From contig JBFLXY010000016.1 of the NCBI GenBank assembly GCA_040757055.1, positions 1 to 38,687 of the forward strand: a stretch of DNA of 38,687 nucleotides, written 5' to 3'. Below, piece by piece: positions 16,393 through 24,687 of this stretch (position 1 is its first letter; each line of letters begins with the position of its first letter). This DNA is from JAJZRJ01 sp040757055. Lineage in GTDB: Bacteria; Desulfobacterota; Desulfobulbia; Desulfobulbales; Desulfurivibrionaceae. Both the position numbers and the translations under genes were made by a program. A model generated the notes under the pieces. It saw only the letters and a program-made list of their open reading frames with translations, was not told the origin of the DNA and did not search any database.

Positions 16393-16884
16393 TTACTGGT
16401 TGCCGTACTTTTTGATGTCGTCGATCGAGTTGCCGAACATCGCGGCGACCTTGGCGTCTTCGGCGTTCATGGCTTTGCCGCCATCATCGGGGCTCTTGCC
16501 GTCAAGGCCGGAAGCGTCGCCGATCACCGGCGCCGCCTTCACAAAATCGCGGAAGCGGTCAAGGCCGCCTTCCTGCCGGCACTGCGCCTTGTGGTAGTCG
16601 GCCGTGGCCGGCGTGATCTTGCCCGCCTTGAGCGCGTCGCCCACCTCGGTCTCGATCTCCTTCTCAAGCTGCGCAGCCTGCATTTCGCCGAGCTTCTTCT
16701 CGGCGTTGCCGGCACGGGCCAGGGCGGCGTCGTGGTCCGCGCGCGGCACGAACTTGTCCAGGCTCGGGCTCTCCGCCCGGTTCGTGGCGGTGGCCAGATC
16801 GCCTCGCATCTTCTCGATGGCGTTCAGCGCCTCCTGCTCGGTGGCTGTCTCGGCCAGGCCGAGGGCCGCGTAAATCTTCTTCAT
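16393..16884 (-). CDS. Z: Scaffold protein gpZ, nested in-frame start inside gpI
   Basis: Codon 200 of the protease gene is an ATG (MKKIYAALGLAETATEQEALN) preceded by GAGGAGGAACC, a stronger ribosome site than that of the full gene. The 163-residue product has a helical, charged middle (residues about 60-110, EKKLGEMQAAQLEKEIETEVGDAL). In Mu, gene Z encodes the scaffold as the C-terminal part of gene I. This arrangement gives many scaffold copies per protease. Confidence 0.8.
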   Translation of the reverse strand: MKKIYAALGLAETATEQEALNAIEKMRGDLATATNRAESPSLDKFVPRADHDAALARAGNAEKKLGEMQAAQLEKEIETEVGDALKAGKITPATADYHKAQCRQEGGLDRFRDFVKAAPVIGDASGLDGKSPDDGGKAMNAEDAKVAAMFGNSIDDIKKYGNQ

Positions 16885-17481
16885 CGCTGGTTCCTCCTCG
16901 TGTTGTGTTTGCTCCTCTCGGTTGAGGGCCTGTACAGCCAGGTTCGGCTGGTTGGTTAAAGCGACCGACGTCAGTCGCAGTATCTGCTTGCTCGTTTTGT
17001 CGTAGATGAAAACCGGCGAGATATAACGGTAGCGGCGGTCCCCCACCGCGAAGCCGCCCTCAGTGGTCCACTCGACCCGGCCCCACACTTGGCCATCACG
17101 CGCCTCCAGGGCCTTGACCCAGCCTACCGCCGGGGCCGGTTCTCCGTTCGGCCCCTTGATCTCGGTGGCGTGCTCGATGTCCACCGGCAGGTCCAGCCCC
17201 TGGGCCGCGAACATCTCGACCACCGCCTGCGGGTCGTCAAGCCGCCAGGCTCTGCCATCGCGTCCGCTGATCTCCGGCCCGGCAGGCAACAGCATGATCC
17301 ACTCCGGCACCGGCGCCGCCGTGGGCATCTCGAAATTCAGCGCCGCGCGGGTATCGGTGGCGCCAGAGTTGTTCCGTGCCCTCTCGGTTTGTCTCGTGAC
17401 CATCACTCCTCCATTGGGTCTGGCAATCAGACCCCCGTTTAAAACCCGTTTAAATTCGTCCAGGTTGAACGATTGGACCAT
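16393..17481 (-). CDS. I: Head maturation protease gpI (with C-terminal scaffold region)
   Basis: A 362-residue Mu gpI-type prohead protease. The protease half (about residues 50-195) contains PEWIMLLPAGPEISGRDGRAW, LPVDIEHATEIKG, VGWVKALEARDGQVWGRVEWT and RYRYISPVFIYD; the histidine in DIEHAT is a likely catalytic residue. The last 160 residues are charged and coiled-coil-like, as in scaffold proteins. It cuts the scaffold and itself during head maturation. GAGG lies upstream of the ATG. Confidence 0.92.
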   Translation of the reverse strand: MVQSFNLDEFKRVLNGGLIARPNGGVMVTRQTERARNNSGATDTRAALNFEMPTAAPVPEWIMLLPAGPEISGRDGRAWRLDDPQAVVEMFAAQGLDLPVDIEHATEIKGPNGEPAPAVGWVKALEARDGQVWGRVEWTTEGGFAVGDRRYRYISPVFIYDKTSKQILRLTSVALTNQPNLAVQALNREEQTQHEEEPAMKKIYAALGLAETATEQEALNAIEKMRGDLATATNRAESPSLDKFVPRADHDAALARAGNAEKKLGEMQAAQLEKEIETEVGDALKAGKITPATADYHKAQCRQEGGLDRFRDFVKAAPVIGDASGLDGKSPDDGGKAMNAEDAKVAAMFGNSIDDIKKYGNQ

Positions 17482-17529
17482 TGCCCATACCTCGGGGCGT
17501 CTCGCGTCACAAAAACGCTCCTGCGCCGT

Positions 17530-18072
17530 TTATCGCGTTTTCATCTCCAGGTGGTCGGCAACCACCTCCACCACCCGGTCGCGGTCCTGCCGCGAGAGCC
17601 CGAGGAACGGCCGGGCCGGGATGTCCGAGCCGGGGTGGTTGACGGCCCTGGCCGGATGCCTGGCGCCTGGCCAGGCCAGCGCCTTCTTGTTTCTGGGCCG
17701 GATCACATGCGCCCCGGTCTTGCCGCCGAACTGATGGATGGCCCCATATATCCGGTTGGTGCCGATCCTTACCCCACGCTCGTTGGCCTGGTAGCGGATC
17801 GAGTCCGCCAGGTAGCCGCGCTGCCGCAAAATCTTGGGGCTATGCCGGCGGGCCGCCTTGCCCGCCACGGTCGAGGGCTTGAGCTTCTGCCACGGCCGGC
17901 CGTCCGGATCGACCTGGCTACTGAAGCGGTCCTGGGTGGAGCGCAGCAGCGCCTCGCCGATGGACTTGAAGGCCGGCGCCATTCGCTCCGCCCGGCGATG
18001 CAGACGCTCCAGCGCCTTGGCGACCTCCCGGTCGTCGATCCTGCTCACTATATTGATAGAGGCCCCTGCCAT
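17530..18072 (-). CDS. G: Virion morphogenesis protein gpG
   Basis: A 180-residue protein of the phage virion morphogenesis family (Mu gp31/G, related to P2 gpS). The start INIVSRIDDREVAKALERL, the central GEALLRSTQDRFSSQVDPDGRPW and the segment YGAIHQFGGKTG...PARPFLGLS are family hallmarks. It probably acts in tail completion or head-tail joining. It lies between MuF and the protease, as in Mu, after a gap of about 100 bases. Confidence 0.92.
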   Translation of the reverse strand: MAGASINIVSRIDDREVAKALERLHRRAERMAPAFKSIGEALLRSTQDRFSSQVDPDGRPWQKLKPSTVAGKAARRHSPKILRQRGYLADSIRYQANERGVRIGTNRIYGAIHQFGGKTGAHVIRPRNKKALAWPGARHPARAVNHPGSDIPARPFLGLSRQDRDRVVEVVADHLEMKTR

Positions 18073-18173
18073 TTGACACTCTCCGTCCGTTGGGCTATAC
18101 TACGGCCACGATGGTTCCGGTTGGGCTGCGGTCCCGATAACCGAAACCGGGCGCCAAGGTTGCCGCAGCAGCC

Positions 18174-19373
18174 TCACGGCCCCACCTCTCTTCCCCACAA
18201 CAACTTCCCTTCCCGCTGCTTGTTCAGGTAATCCAGCTTCGAGGTGGGCACCAGCGTCCACGCCTCCATGACGCCGCCTTTGGCCTGGGCCGTTACCAAC
18301 ACCGCCCGCGTCTTGTCGAGCTGCACCAACTTGACCAGCCGCTGCCGCAGCACCACCTTGCCGGTGCCCTTGTGCTGCTCGAATGCGAGCCACACCTCAC
18401 AGGGGTCTTCGATCACCTCGGGCAGCAGCGGCAAGTACGGTGTGCGGTCAAGATCAATATGCGCGGCCAGGCTCCCGGCGTTCACCAGCATCCTGCCCCC
18501 GGAGGGCAGCGTGTAGATTCGTTCCTCAGCGCCGATGATCCCGGTCAAAGCCTTGGCTGCCGCCTCGGTGGTGGTCAGCTTGGGGCCAAGAGCCGCCCTT
18601 GCTGTGTCGGCCGGGATGCGTTCCGGCCGGCCATGGCTTTGCCAGTTGCCCGGCGTCAGGCGCTCCCACGCCTTCGCCCCCTGCGCCCGCCACTCATTCA
18701 TGGCCGCTTCCGAGAGCGGCTTGCCCCATGCCGCCTGCCCCACGTTGTAGTCCCAGCCCTTATCGATGCCCACCGGCGCTCCGGTCTTGGGGTCGATGAC
18801 CTTGGGCGGCGCCGTGTCCGGCCCGCTCTTGCCCAGGCGGGTCAGGTCTCGGCCCGATAGCGGCTCGACCGAACACTTGCAGCCCCAGCCGTTGGGCGGG
18901 TAGTGGCTGGACCAGAAGCCGTCATCGTGTCGCAGCACCAGCCCGTGCCACGCCAGGTGCTGCGGCCTCGGCCGCTGGCTGTCGCCGTGGCGGTAACGCC
19001 AGTAGGGCTGATACGCCAGCACGTCGGGGTCGGTCATCTGGGCATAGCGCCCGGCCATATACGAGGTGCGCAGGTTGGTGTCGTAGATCACCCGCGTGCG
19101 CCAGCCTCGGCCACCGTTGTAGCTCCAGCCGTAACGGCCCACGATCTGATCGAAGTCGCGCCGGAACTCTTCCAGGGTGGTGCCCTTTTCGATCCCCTTC
19201 CGCAGGGCCGCGTGAAAGTCACAGAGCATGTCGTCGCGCATGGCGCCCGCGATCATGAAGCCACGGGCGTGCTCGCCTTTCTTGAGGTCATCCCACCGCC
19301 TGGTGGGGATGTTGACCTTGTCGCGGAAGAACTTCTCCGCCTCGTCGAAAGGCAGGCTGCCGTAATCAACCAT
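18174..19373 (-). CDS. F: Head morphogenesis protein MuF fused to a C-terminal nuclease-like domain
   Basis: A 399-residue minor head protein. The N-terminal MuF domain (about 20-170) shows WRTRVIYDTNLRTSYMAGRY and a C-terminal GWGCKC motif after RPRPQHLAWHG. Residues about 265-393 form a second domain: IYTLPSGGRMLVNAGSLAAH, RTPYLPLLPEVIEDPCEVWL, VVLRQRLVKLV, EAWTLVPT. This pattern resembles the barnase/EndoU/colicin/RelE-like nuclease fold (PBECR2 type) found at the end of some MuF proteins. MuF proteins are packaged, so the domain could be delivered to the cell with the DNA. Nuclease activity is inferred. The start overlaps the portal stop by eight bases. Confidence 0.9.
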   Translation of the reverse strand: MVDYGSLPFDEAEKFFRDKVNIPTRRWDDLKKGEHARGFMIAGAMRDDMLCDFHAALRKGIEKGTTLEEFRRDFDQIVGRYGWSYNGGRGWRTRVIYDTNLRTSYMAGRYAQMTDPDVLAYQPYWRYRHGDSQRPRPQHLAWHGLVLRHDDGFWSSHYPPNGWGCKCSVEPLSGRDLTRLGKSGPDTAPPKVIDPKTGAPVGIDKGWDYNVGQAAWGKPLSEAAMNEWRAQGAKAWERLTPGNWQSHGRPERIPADTARAALGPKLTTTEAAAKALTGIIGAEERIYTLPSGGRMLVNAGSLAAHIDLDRTPYLPLLPEVIEDPCEVWLAFEQHKGTGKVVLRQRLVKLVQLDKTRAVLVTAQAKGGVMEAWTLVPTSKLDYLNKQREGKLLWGREVGP

Positions 19374-20916
19374 TGCCCACCTCGTCGATGATCTCGGCCC
19401 GTCCGGTGAGGTCGGCCTGGAAAAGCCGGTCGCCAAGCGCCGCGCCTGTCTTGGCCAGCGGCACGCCGGCATAGATGTCGAGCAGCTTCTCCGCTGCCTC
19501 CTCCAGGCTGCCGGACTCTTCGAGCAGCCGGTACACCTGGGCCACCATGTCGGCGCCGTCGGCGGCGGTGAGGGCTTGCTCCGCGAGCTGATCGATGTTG
19601 TCTTGGGTGTCGGCCTCGCTGTTCAACGCCCGCCCGAGCCGCTGCCGGTTCTCCGCCGTCTCCGTTTTTGGGCTGGGCACACCGAGCAACTCCGCGCCAT
19701 CGGCCGGGTCGGGCAGGCCGATCTTGTCGCGCACCACCGACTGCTCGACCTTCAGCCCCAGCGGCACCAGTTTCTCCAGGGCATCGGTCAGGGTCTTGAT
19801 GTCCTCCTGTCCCAGCGCCTTGATGGTCAGCTCCGGATAGTTCTCCTGCGGCCCGTGGTTCAGGTCGATGAAAGGCTTGATCAGGCAGCGGTTGATCGTC
19901 TCGGCGAGTTGCACCGCGTCGTCGTCGCGGATGTCGTCGCGCACCTCGGCCTGGAGCTTGTCGTCGCCGAGCCGGCCGGGTGTGCCAGAGCTGGACGCCG
20001 TCTGGCCGAGGACGCCCTTGCTCACTTGGTTGTCGAGCCAGTCGGCCAGCGCCTTGAAGATGTCCTCGCCGCCGCCCTTTTTGCCGCTCTCGATAAACTC
20101 GATCTGCATGGACTGCGGAATCACCGCCGCCGCATCGCTGCCGAGGTTGGCCACCGCCGTCTTGAGGATGTTGATGTCCTTGGCGTCGGTGCCGGCACCG
20201 TATTTGCCGACGCGCAGCGGCATCCCGAAGACCTCGACAAAGGCCAACCAGTCCTTGATGTCGTAGTTCTTGCACAGGTACGACCAGGCCGCCACGCGGG
20301 CCAGGCCGCCACGGATCGGGATGCCGGTCTTGAGGTGGGGCAGATGGACGATGAACTTGTACGGCGCCAGCGGCACGCCGTTTACCATGTCCGCCTCGTC
20401 CAGCAGCCGGAGCTGCCGGCGGCTCTCGCGGTCGAAAGTGAAAAACCTCGGGTCGCGCCACTCGTACCGCTCCGGCCACCACTTGGCCCCGCGCTGCCAG
20501 ACGATCTCGGCCACGGAATAACCCTTGCCGAGCGCATCGAGCAGGTCGGTGAGCAGGCCACGGAAGCCGGGCCGCTTTACCAGGGCGCGCACCTCGTCGG
20601 CCAGCATCACGTCACGGGCCGAGTCGCTGTATGCCTCCACCGTTACCGGCAGGCTGCTGACCGCCAGCTTGCGCTTGCTGATCTCGCAGCGGTAATGGAG
20701 ATCGCGCTCTTCCATTTCCTCAGCCAGGGTCAGGTAGTCGTGCATGTCGCCCTCGGCCGCACCCTGGAGCAGTGCCGCCAGCCGGCGCGGCGTGAGGCCG
20801 CTGGTGACCGCGCTGGTCCAGACGGTACGCACCCCGGCCAGGCTTGGCGCCGCCAGTTCCTCGGTGAGCTGTTCCTTTCTGATCGGTCTGCCGTGTTGAT
20901 CAACCAGGGTCGCCAT
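19366..20916 (-). CDS. Portal protein (DUF935, Mu gp29)
   Basis: A 516-residue portal protein of the DUF935 family, the dodecameric ring through which DNA enters and leaves the head. Typical features are PRRLAALLQGAAEGDMHDYLTLAEEMEERDLHY, GYSVAEIVWQ, WLAFVEVFGMPLRVGKY and the late INRCLIKPFIDLNHG. AGGAG precedes the ATG. It follows the large terminase gene with a 12-base gap. Confidence 0.95.
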   Translation of the reverse strand: MATLVDQHGRPIRKEQLTEELAAPSLAGVRTVWTSAVTSGLTPRRLAALLQGAAEGDMHDYLTLAEEMEERDLHYRCEISKRKLAVSSLPVTVEAYSDSARDVMLADEVRALVKRPGFRGLLTDLLDALGKGYSVAEIVWQRGAKWWPERYEWRDPRFFTFDRESRRQLRLLDEADMVNGVPLAPYKFIVHLPHLKTGIPIRGGLARVAAWSYLCKNYDIKDWLAFVEVFGMPLRVGKYGAGTDAKDINILKTAVANLGSDAAAVIPQSMQIEFIESGKKGGGEDIFKALADWLDNQVSKGVLGQTASSSGTPGRLGDDKLQAEVRDDIRDDDAVQLAETINRCLIKPFIDLNHGPQENYPELTIKALGQEDIKTLTDALEKLVPLGLKVEQSVVRDKIGLPDPADGAELLGVPSPKTETAENRQRLGRALNSEADTQDNIDQLAEQALTAADGADMVAQVYRLLEESGSLEEAAEKLLDIYAGVPLAKTGAALGDRLFQADLTGRAEIIDEVGNG

Positions 20917-20928
20917 TTATCGCTCCTC

Positions 20929-22374
20929 TCACCATGCTCCATGCACCCGGCCGAAGCCGGCGGTGGTGTTGATCTGATGGCCAGCGTCACGCATATCCTT
21001 GTCCGTGACCGGGTAATAGGCGTACTCGGTGCCGGGGGTGGAGGCCGCATGGACCGCCAAGGCCAGCGCCCAGAAGCGGTCGGCGTGGCCGTTCTCGCTG
21101 CGCTCGGCGGTAAAGCGGATATTGCCGGCCGCCGTGGTCTCCTTGGTCACCGCCCGCAGGTCGGCGCGGATCGCCGGGCGGTAAGGGATGCGCAGCTTCT
21201 TGTCTTCCATCCGCCCGCGCACCGGGTAGGCCAGCGCCTCTTTCACGCGCGACGTGAAGGTCACCAGTTCGACCCGGTACTCGCCGAACCTCTTCTGGGC
21301 ATCGTCACCCCAGCCGATCCCGAGGCCGGTATAATCCATGCAGCAGCGGTCCAATTGCGCGAGGATAGGCCAGAGCACCTTTTCCTGGTCCGGCTTGCTC
21401 ATATTCTTCAACTCCACCATCATGCGGGTGTAGAGCACGTCGCCCAGCTCCTCCAGCACCCAGAGCACGGTCAAATCTTTCTTGCGGCCGATGTCCAACC
21501 CACCGTACAGGCGGCCCTGGGGCCTGGTCTCGACGCGGCCGTTCCACTCCCACTTTTCCTGCTGGCCGTACTCGCAACCCGCGATCAGGGCGTATTCGAG
21601 GAAGGCGCTGGCATCGTCGGCCGGGAGGCACATGTACTCCTGCTGGAACGACTCCTCATCCGCGCAGCCGCTCTTGATGAAGTCGAAGTATTCCGGCTCG
21701 GTCATGCCCTTGATCTCGTGGTCGTCGGGCAGCGACTGCTGGAGCTTCCAGAGAAAGCCCTGGTCCAGCGCGTCCTGGAGCGTCACCCGGTGCAGGCTGA
21801 TCTTCTTCGGATTGCCGTGCTCGCGCACCTCGCGGATCAGCAGGTTGAAGAAGTTGGCGCTGCCCCGGTGGGTCGAGATCACCTCCATATTGCCGCCCCA
21901 GGTGATGCCGGGGTAGGCGATGGCCCATAGCTTGCGCGGGTCCGGGTGCAGGGCGAACTCATCCAGGATGCGGCCGCCGCGCTTGCCTGCCTGGGCATCC
22001 GGGTTGCTGCTCATGGAGTGGATGCGCCGGCCGTTGGCGAAGCGCAGCACATAGGCGCTGATCTTGCGCTCCGGGTCGATAACCTGCTCCCCGAGGTCTT
22101 CGGCCGCGAGCTGCAACACCTTGGCGAACATCTTGCAATCCTCGATCACCAGGCGCGCCTGCAAATCGTCGCGGCTGCTGATCCATTGGTCCCATTTAGC
22201 GCCCGCCTCTGCGGTGCGCTCGTCCGCCGCGTAGGCCGTGCTCCAGGAGATACCGATCTGCCGCGCCTTCTCCATGAGCTTCAACCGGCTGCGGTCCTTG
22301 ATCCACCGCTCCTGATAGGGCAGGAACAAGGCGGCCCGGTTGATCGGCTTTATCTTGGCGGCGCCGGTGGTCAT
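20929..22374 (-). CDS. Large terminase subunit (Mu gp28)
   Basis: A 481-residue DNA packaging motor. The ATPase part has a Walker-A-like KARQIGIS (36-43) and Walker B RILDEF (135-140). The nuclease part has the three acidic clusters expected of an RNase H fold: GGLDIGRKKD (D294), MDYTG (D347) and GHADRFWALALA (D432). In Mu-like phages it packages from the transposon end into host DNA by a headful mechanism. It overlaps the small subunit gene by four bases. Confidence 0.95.
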   Translation of the reverse strand: MTTGAAKIKPINRAALFLPYQERWIKDRSRLKLMEKARQIGISWSTAYAADERTAEAGAKWDQWISSRDDLQARLVIEDCKMFAKVLQLAAEDLGEQVIDPERKISAYVLRFANGRRIHSMSSNPDAQAGKRGGRILDEFALHPDPRKLWAIAYPGITWGGNMEVISTHRGSANFFNLLIREVREHGNPKKISLHRVTLQDALDQGFLWKLQQSLPDDHEIKGMTEPEYFDFIKSGCADEESFQQEYMCLPADDASAFLEYALIAGCEYGQQEKWEWNGRVETRPQGRLYGGLDIGRKKDLTVLWVLEELGDVLYTRMMVELKNMSKPDQEKVLWPILAQLDRCCMDYTGLGIGWGDDAQKRFGEYRVELVTFTSRVKEALAYPVRGRMEDKKLRIPYRPAIRADLRAVTKETTAAGNIRFTAERSENGHADRFWALALAVHAASTPGTEYAYYPVTDKDMRDAGHQINTTAGFGRVHGAW

Positions 22375-22937
22375 GAGCTCATCCCCAAGACGCTGGTGCG
22401 GATGGTGGCGATGGTCTCGGCGGAAATGCCTGCCTCGCGGGCCGTCTCGCCAACCGCCTTGGCGGCATCTTCCAGGGCCTGCTTGCGGATTTCGCTCTCG
22501 CGTTTCACGTTCATCGTGCTGGATGTCTCCAGCCGCTGCACGGCCAGGGCCAAGGCCTTCACCTGCTCGATCACGCCCGGCAGGCTCTCCGCGCTCAACT
22601 CCGTGTCCTGGAGCTTGAGGGAGAGGTCAAAGGCCAGGGTCCGCAGCATCTCGTTGACCAGGTGGCCCACCTGCCCCTGGGGCGCGGCCCCGAGCCTGCC
22701 GATCCACATCTTGGCCACCTCGCGGGACTGGCGCAGCTTCTCGCCCGCCTCGCGCATCTTGAGGTCGTAGCGGTTGACCGCGCTCTTGGTCACGCGCTCC
22801 GGGTGGCCATCGGCCGCCAGCACCTCGTTGATGCGGCGGGCGGCGTCGAGCTGGGTCACGCGCGGATCGCGGAGCAGCTCCTGGAGTTTCTCCAGGATGT
22901 CGGCCGGCAGCCGCTCGATGGTGGATGGCTGGCCCAT
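22371..22937 (-). CDS. Small terminase-type protein (DUF3486, Mu gp27)
   Basis: A 188-residue member of DUF3486. The N-terminal part (STIERLPADILEKLQELLRDPRVTQLDAARRINEVL...TKSAVNRY) reads as a DNA-binding helix-turn-helix. The middle (IGRLGAAPQGQVGHLVNEMLRTLAFDLSLKL) is the conserved DUF3486 helix region. The gene sits just before the large terminase, so a small terminase (recognition) role is inferred, as for Mu gp27. Its ATG follows immediately after the preceding stop codon, with GGAGG upstream. Confidence 0.9.
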   Translation of the reverse strand: MGQPSTIERLPADILEKLQELLRDPRVTQLDAARRINEVLAADGHPERVTKSAVNRYDLKMREAGEKLRQSREVAKMWIGRLGAAPQGQVGHLVNEMLRTLAFDLSLKLQDTELSAESLPGVIEQVKALALAVQRLETSSTMNVKRESEIRKQALEDAAKAVGETAREAGISAETIATIRTSVLGMSS

Positions 22938-23237
22938 TTATGCCTCCGGCCCCGGCCTTTTTACGCCCGGTACCACCACCCGGCCCTCGGCGACATCCAG
23001 GCCACGGGCGGAGAGTGTTGCCACCACGACGCCCTCGAAGCTCTCGGTCGAAGCGAGGCCCTGTTCGGCCAGCCACGCCAGCTCCGTGCGCAGCAGGTCG
23101 CGGCCGACAGGGTGCTTCATCGCGGCGAGGTAGTCACAGAGCACGCCCTCGTTCACCCCGTAGCCCGGCGTCTGCGCCAGGGTTTGCAGGATCAGCAGCC
23201 GCCGGTCGCCCTGGCGGAGTCGTTCAAGGGTATTCAT
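22938..23237 (-). CDS. gp26-like phage protein (VpaChn25_0724 family)
   Basis: A 99-residue protein (MNTLERLRQGDRRLLILQTLAQTPGYGVNEGVLCDYLA) matching the VpaChn25_0724/Mu gp26 family. It has the look of a small winged helix: RTELAWLAEQGLAST, then a beta wing. It occupies the usual place between DUF2730 and the small terminase gene and overlaps the former by four bases (ATGA). Its function is unknown; DNA binding during packaging or late regulation is possible. Confidence 0.88.
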   Translation of the reverse strand: MNTLERLRQGDRRLLILQTLAQTPGYGVNEGVLCDYLAAMKHPVGRDLLRTELAWLAEQGLASTESFEGVVVATLSARGLDVAEGRVVVPGVKRPGPEA

Positions 23238-23566
23238 CCGTTCACCCGCAGAAGGTGTTGGTTCATAAGGTCCACCGCCCGGTTGATACCGGCTACCCGG
23301 CCGTCCAGGTGGCCGATTTTTTCGGTCAACACCTCGATCTTGTTGCCCAGGGCGTGGAGTTCCGGCCGTGCCGGCAGGGCGTGGATGTCGGCCTCTAGGG
23401 TGCCGAGGCGGGAGGTGGCGTCTTTATCCTGCTCCGCCGCGTCCCGCTTGCACTCCTTGCAGTCGGAGCGGCTGATGAACTGCTGCTTGAGGCTCCAAAT
23501 AAACCAGCCCTGTAGTGCCTGGGTCACAAAGAGAATCACCGGCCACCATTGCAACAGCTCCCTCAT
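23234..23566 (-). CDS. DUF2730 membrane-anchored coiled-coil protein (Mu gp25)
   Basis: A 110-residue protein starting MRELLQWWPVILFVTQALQGWF, a single N-terminal membrane segment, followed by SDCKECKRD and a coiled coil (about 50-105) with regular hydrophobic spacing. This is the DUF2730 layout found in Mu-like phages between lysis and packaging genes. The ATG shares one base with the upstream stop (TGATG), so it is preferred over an earlier start. The function is not known. Confidence 0.88.
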   Translation of the reverse strand: MRELLQWWPVILFVTQALQGWFIWSLKQQFISRSDCKECKRDAAEQDKDATSRLGTLEADIHALPARPELHALGNKIEVLTEKIGHLDGRVAGINRAVDLMNQHLLRVNG

Positions 23567-23802
23567 CACAAGCCCCCCCGCAGGCGTTCGTGCGCCCTCT
23601 GGCAATCAACGCAGCGGGAGCAGCCCGGCTGCCTCTGGCGGCGTTCCGCCGGTATCTCGTCTTCGCAGTCAACGCAGAACTCCAAACCTAAGCCAACCGG
23701 GCGCCTGGCCTCGGCCAGCACCCGGTTGATCGATTCCTGATTGTGGCGGTCGGCATAGTCCTTGGCCACATCGCCCTCGTCCATCACTTCGTGGCCCTGC
23801 AT
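23566..23802 (-). CDS. TraR/DksA-type C4 zinc finger protein
   Basis: A 78-residue protein with the pattern FCVDCEDEIP...PGCSRCVDCQ, a C4 zinc finger (C43, C46, C61, C64). This is the TraR/DksA small family, whose members bind the RNA polymerase secondary channel. The N-terminal helix holds an acidic stretch (MDEGDVAKDYADR) where such proteins carry functional aspartates. The ATG with AAGGAG eight bases upstream, overlapping the spanin stop, is preferred over a GTG three codons earlier. A role in shifting host transcription late in infection is inferred. Confidence 0.88.
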   Translation of the reverse strand: MQGHEVMDEGDVAKDYADRHNQESINRVLAEARRPVGLGLEFCVDCEDEIPAERRQRQPGCSRCVDCQRAHERLRGGL

Positions 23803-24011
23803 CAGCGGCACTCCTTCAGGGCTTTAAGCAGCGCCTCGTTGTCGCCGTGGAGCCGGTCCAGCTCCTGCTTACTGATGGTCACGGTCTCGCCCCCCGGCAC
23901 GACCACGTAGCGCCTCGCGCACCCGGTCGTGTTGGTCAGCAAGAGCGCCATGCACAGCGGCAGGATCATCGTCCGCCAGCGCCTGACGCAGCTCGTTGCG
24001 TTTCGTTTCAT
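23802..24011 (-). CDS. Outer-membrane spanin lipoprotein (o-spanin candidate)
   Basis: A 69-residue protein with a basic start, a hydrophobic segment and a lipobox-like end (TNTTGC, Cys 31), followed by RRYVVVPGGETVTISKQELDRL. This is a small outer-membrane lipoprotein. It starts inside the preceding gene in another frame and runs past its end, the overlapped Rz/Rz1-type arrangement. It should pair with the inner-membrane partner to fuse the membranes at lysis. It lies in the lysis cassette after the endolysin and holin candidates. Confidence 0.8.
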   Translation of the reverse strand: MKRNATSCVRRWRTMILPLCMALLLTNTTGCARRYVVVPGGETVTISKQELDRLHGDNEALLKALKECR

Positions 24012-24102
24012 GGCTCCGTTCCTTCTCCTTGTGGCCAGCCAGGGCGGCCCTGATCAGCAGGCCGGCAAGGCCGACAACGATTGCCGCCAGGGCCTCCCAC
24101 AT
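23869..24102 (-). CDS. Inner-membrane spanin candidate (i-spanin)
   Basis: A 77-residue protein with an N-terminal membrane helix (about residues 2-22, EALAAIVVGLAGLLIRAALAG) and a charged helical remainder (HKEKERSHETKRNELRQAL). Its last two thirds overlap the o-spanin gene in a different frame, as in Rz/Rz1 pairs. It is shorter than most i-spanins, so the assignment rests on the overlap and topology. Confidence 0.65.
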   Translation of the reverse strand: MWEALAAIVVGLAGLLIRAALAGHKEKERSHETKRNELRQALADDDPAAVHGALADQHDRVREALRGRAGGRDRDHQ

Positions 24103-24105
24103 GGC

Positions 24106-24294
24106 CTAGCCCCAAACGATCTCTTCCTTGGTGATAAACCGCAGCACCACGTTGATGGCGGCCAGGGCCGACACCTGGGTCTCGGCCGACAACTCAAGGC
24201 CGAACTGGCTCTGGGCGATCAGGCCGGCGATGGCCAGCAGGTTCACGTAGAACGTCTTGGAGTGCCAAAATTTCTTGCCGGTGACTTTTGCCAT
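24106..24294 (-). CDS. Two-helix membrane protein, holin candidate
   Basis: A 62-residue protein with two hydrophobic segments (about 15-30 and 41-54) separated by GLELSAETQ, and a basic N terminus (MAKVTGKKFWHSKT). Small phage proteins of this layout next to endolysin genes are often holins. It has a very strong ribosome site (GAGGAGGAAAGACC) and lies 12 bases after the endolysin gene. No experimental holin can be matched from sequence alone. Confidence 0.65.
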   Translation of the reverse strand: MAKVTGKKFWHSKTFYVNLLAIAGLIAQSQFGLELSAETQVSALAAINVVLRFITKEEIVWG

Positions 24295-24306
24295 GGTCTT
24301 TCCTCC

Positions 24307-24687
24307 TCAGTAGGTCCACACCCGCGGGCGCGGGTGGGTGGTGGCCGGCAGGTCATCCAGGTGAATGAACCGGCCGGAGAACGGGCCTTTCTGCTTGATG
24401 CCGATGCCGGAGAAGCCGACGATACCGGCGAGATGCAGCAGCCGGTGGGCGTCGGCGCCGGCCACGGAAATATCCACCGCGCCCAGGGTGTGCGGCCCGG
24501 CCTCGCCGGTATCCGACACGTCGGCATTGTGCCGTGGGCAGCGGTAGCCCGAGGTGATAACGATCGGCTTGCCGTATGCCTCGCGCAGTTCTTCGAGCTT
24601 GCCGAGGAACGCCGGGGGGATCTCCATCCGGCCGCAGCACTTGCACTGCAACTCCTCGCGGGTGAAATGCTTGGTGACCTGGGTCAT
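24307..24687 (-). CDS. Peptidoglycan endopeptidase, M15 family (endolysin)
   Basis: A 126-residue cell wall peptidase of the M15 (VanY/YcbK-like) type. The zinc site is visible: SGYRCPRHN (46-54), HTLGAVDI (H66, D72) and RFIHLDD (H109). It should cut peptide cross-links at lysis. The N-terminal CKCCGR (15-20) may form a small extra metal site. It has no signal peptide, so it needs a holin to reach the wall. The start MTQVTKHF is chosen because the longer upstream frame runs into the assembly gap and low-complexity sequence. Confidence 0.9.
   Translation of the reverse strand: MTQVTKHFTREELQCKCCGRMEIPPAFLGKLEELREAYGKPIVITSGYRCPRHNADVSDTGEAGPHTLGAVDISVAGADAHRLLHLAGIVGFSGIGIKQKGPFSGRFIHLDDLPATTHPRPRVWTY

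Noticed and set aside
19576..21930. A very long plus-strand open frame (784 codons) across portal and terminase genes
   Set aside because: It is antisense to two well-recognised genes, has histidine/arginine-rich composition typical of GC-rich shadow frames and no ribosome site.
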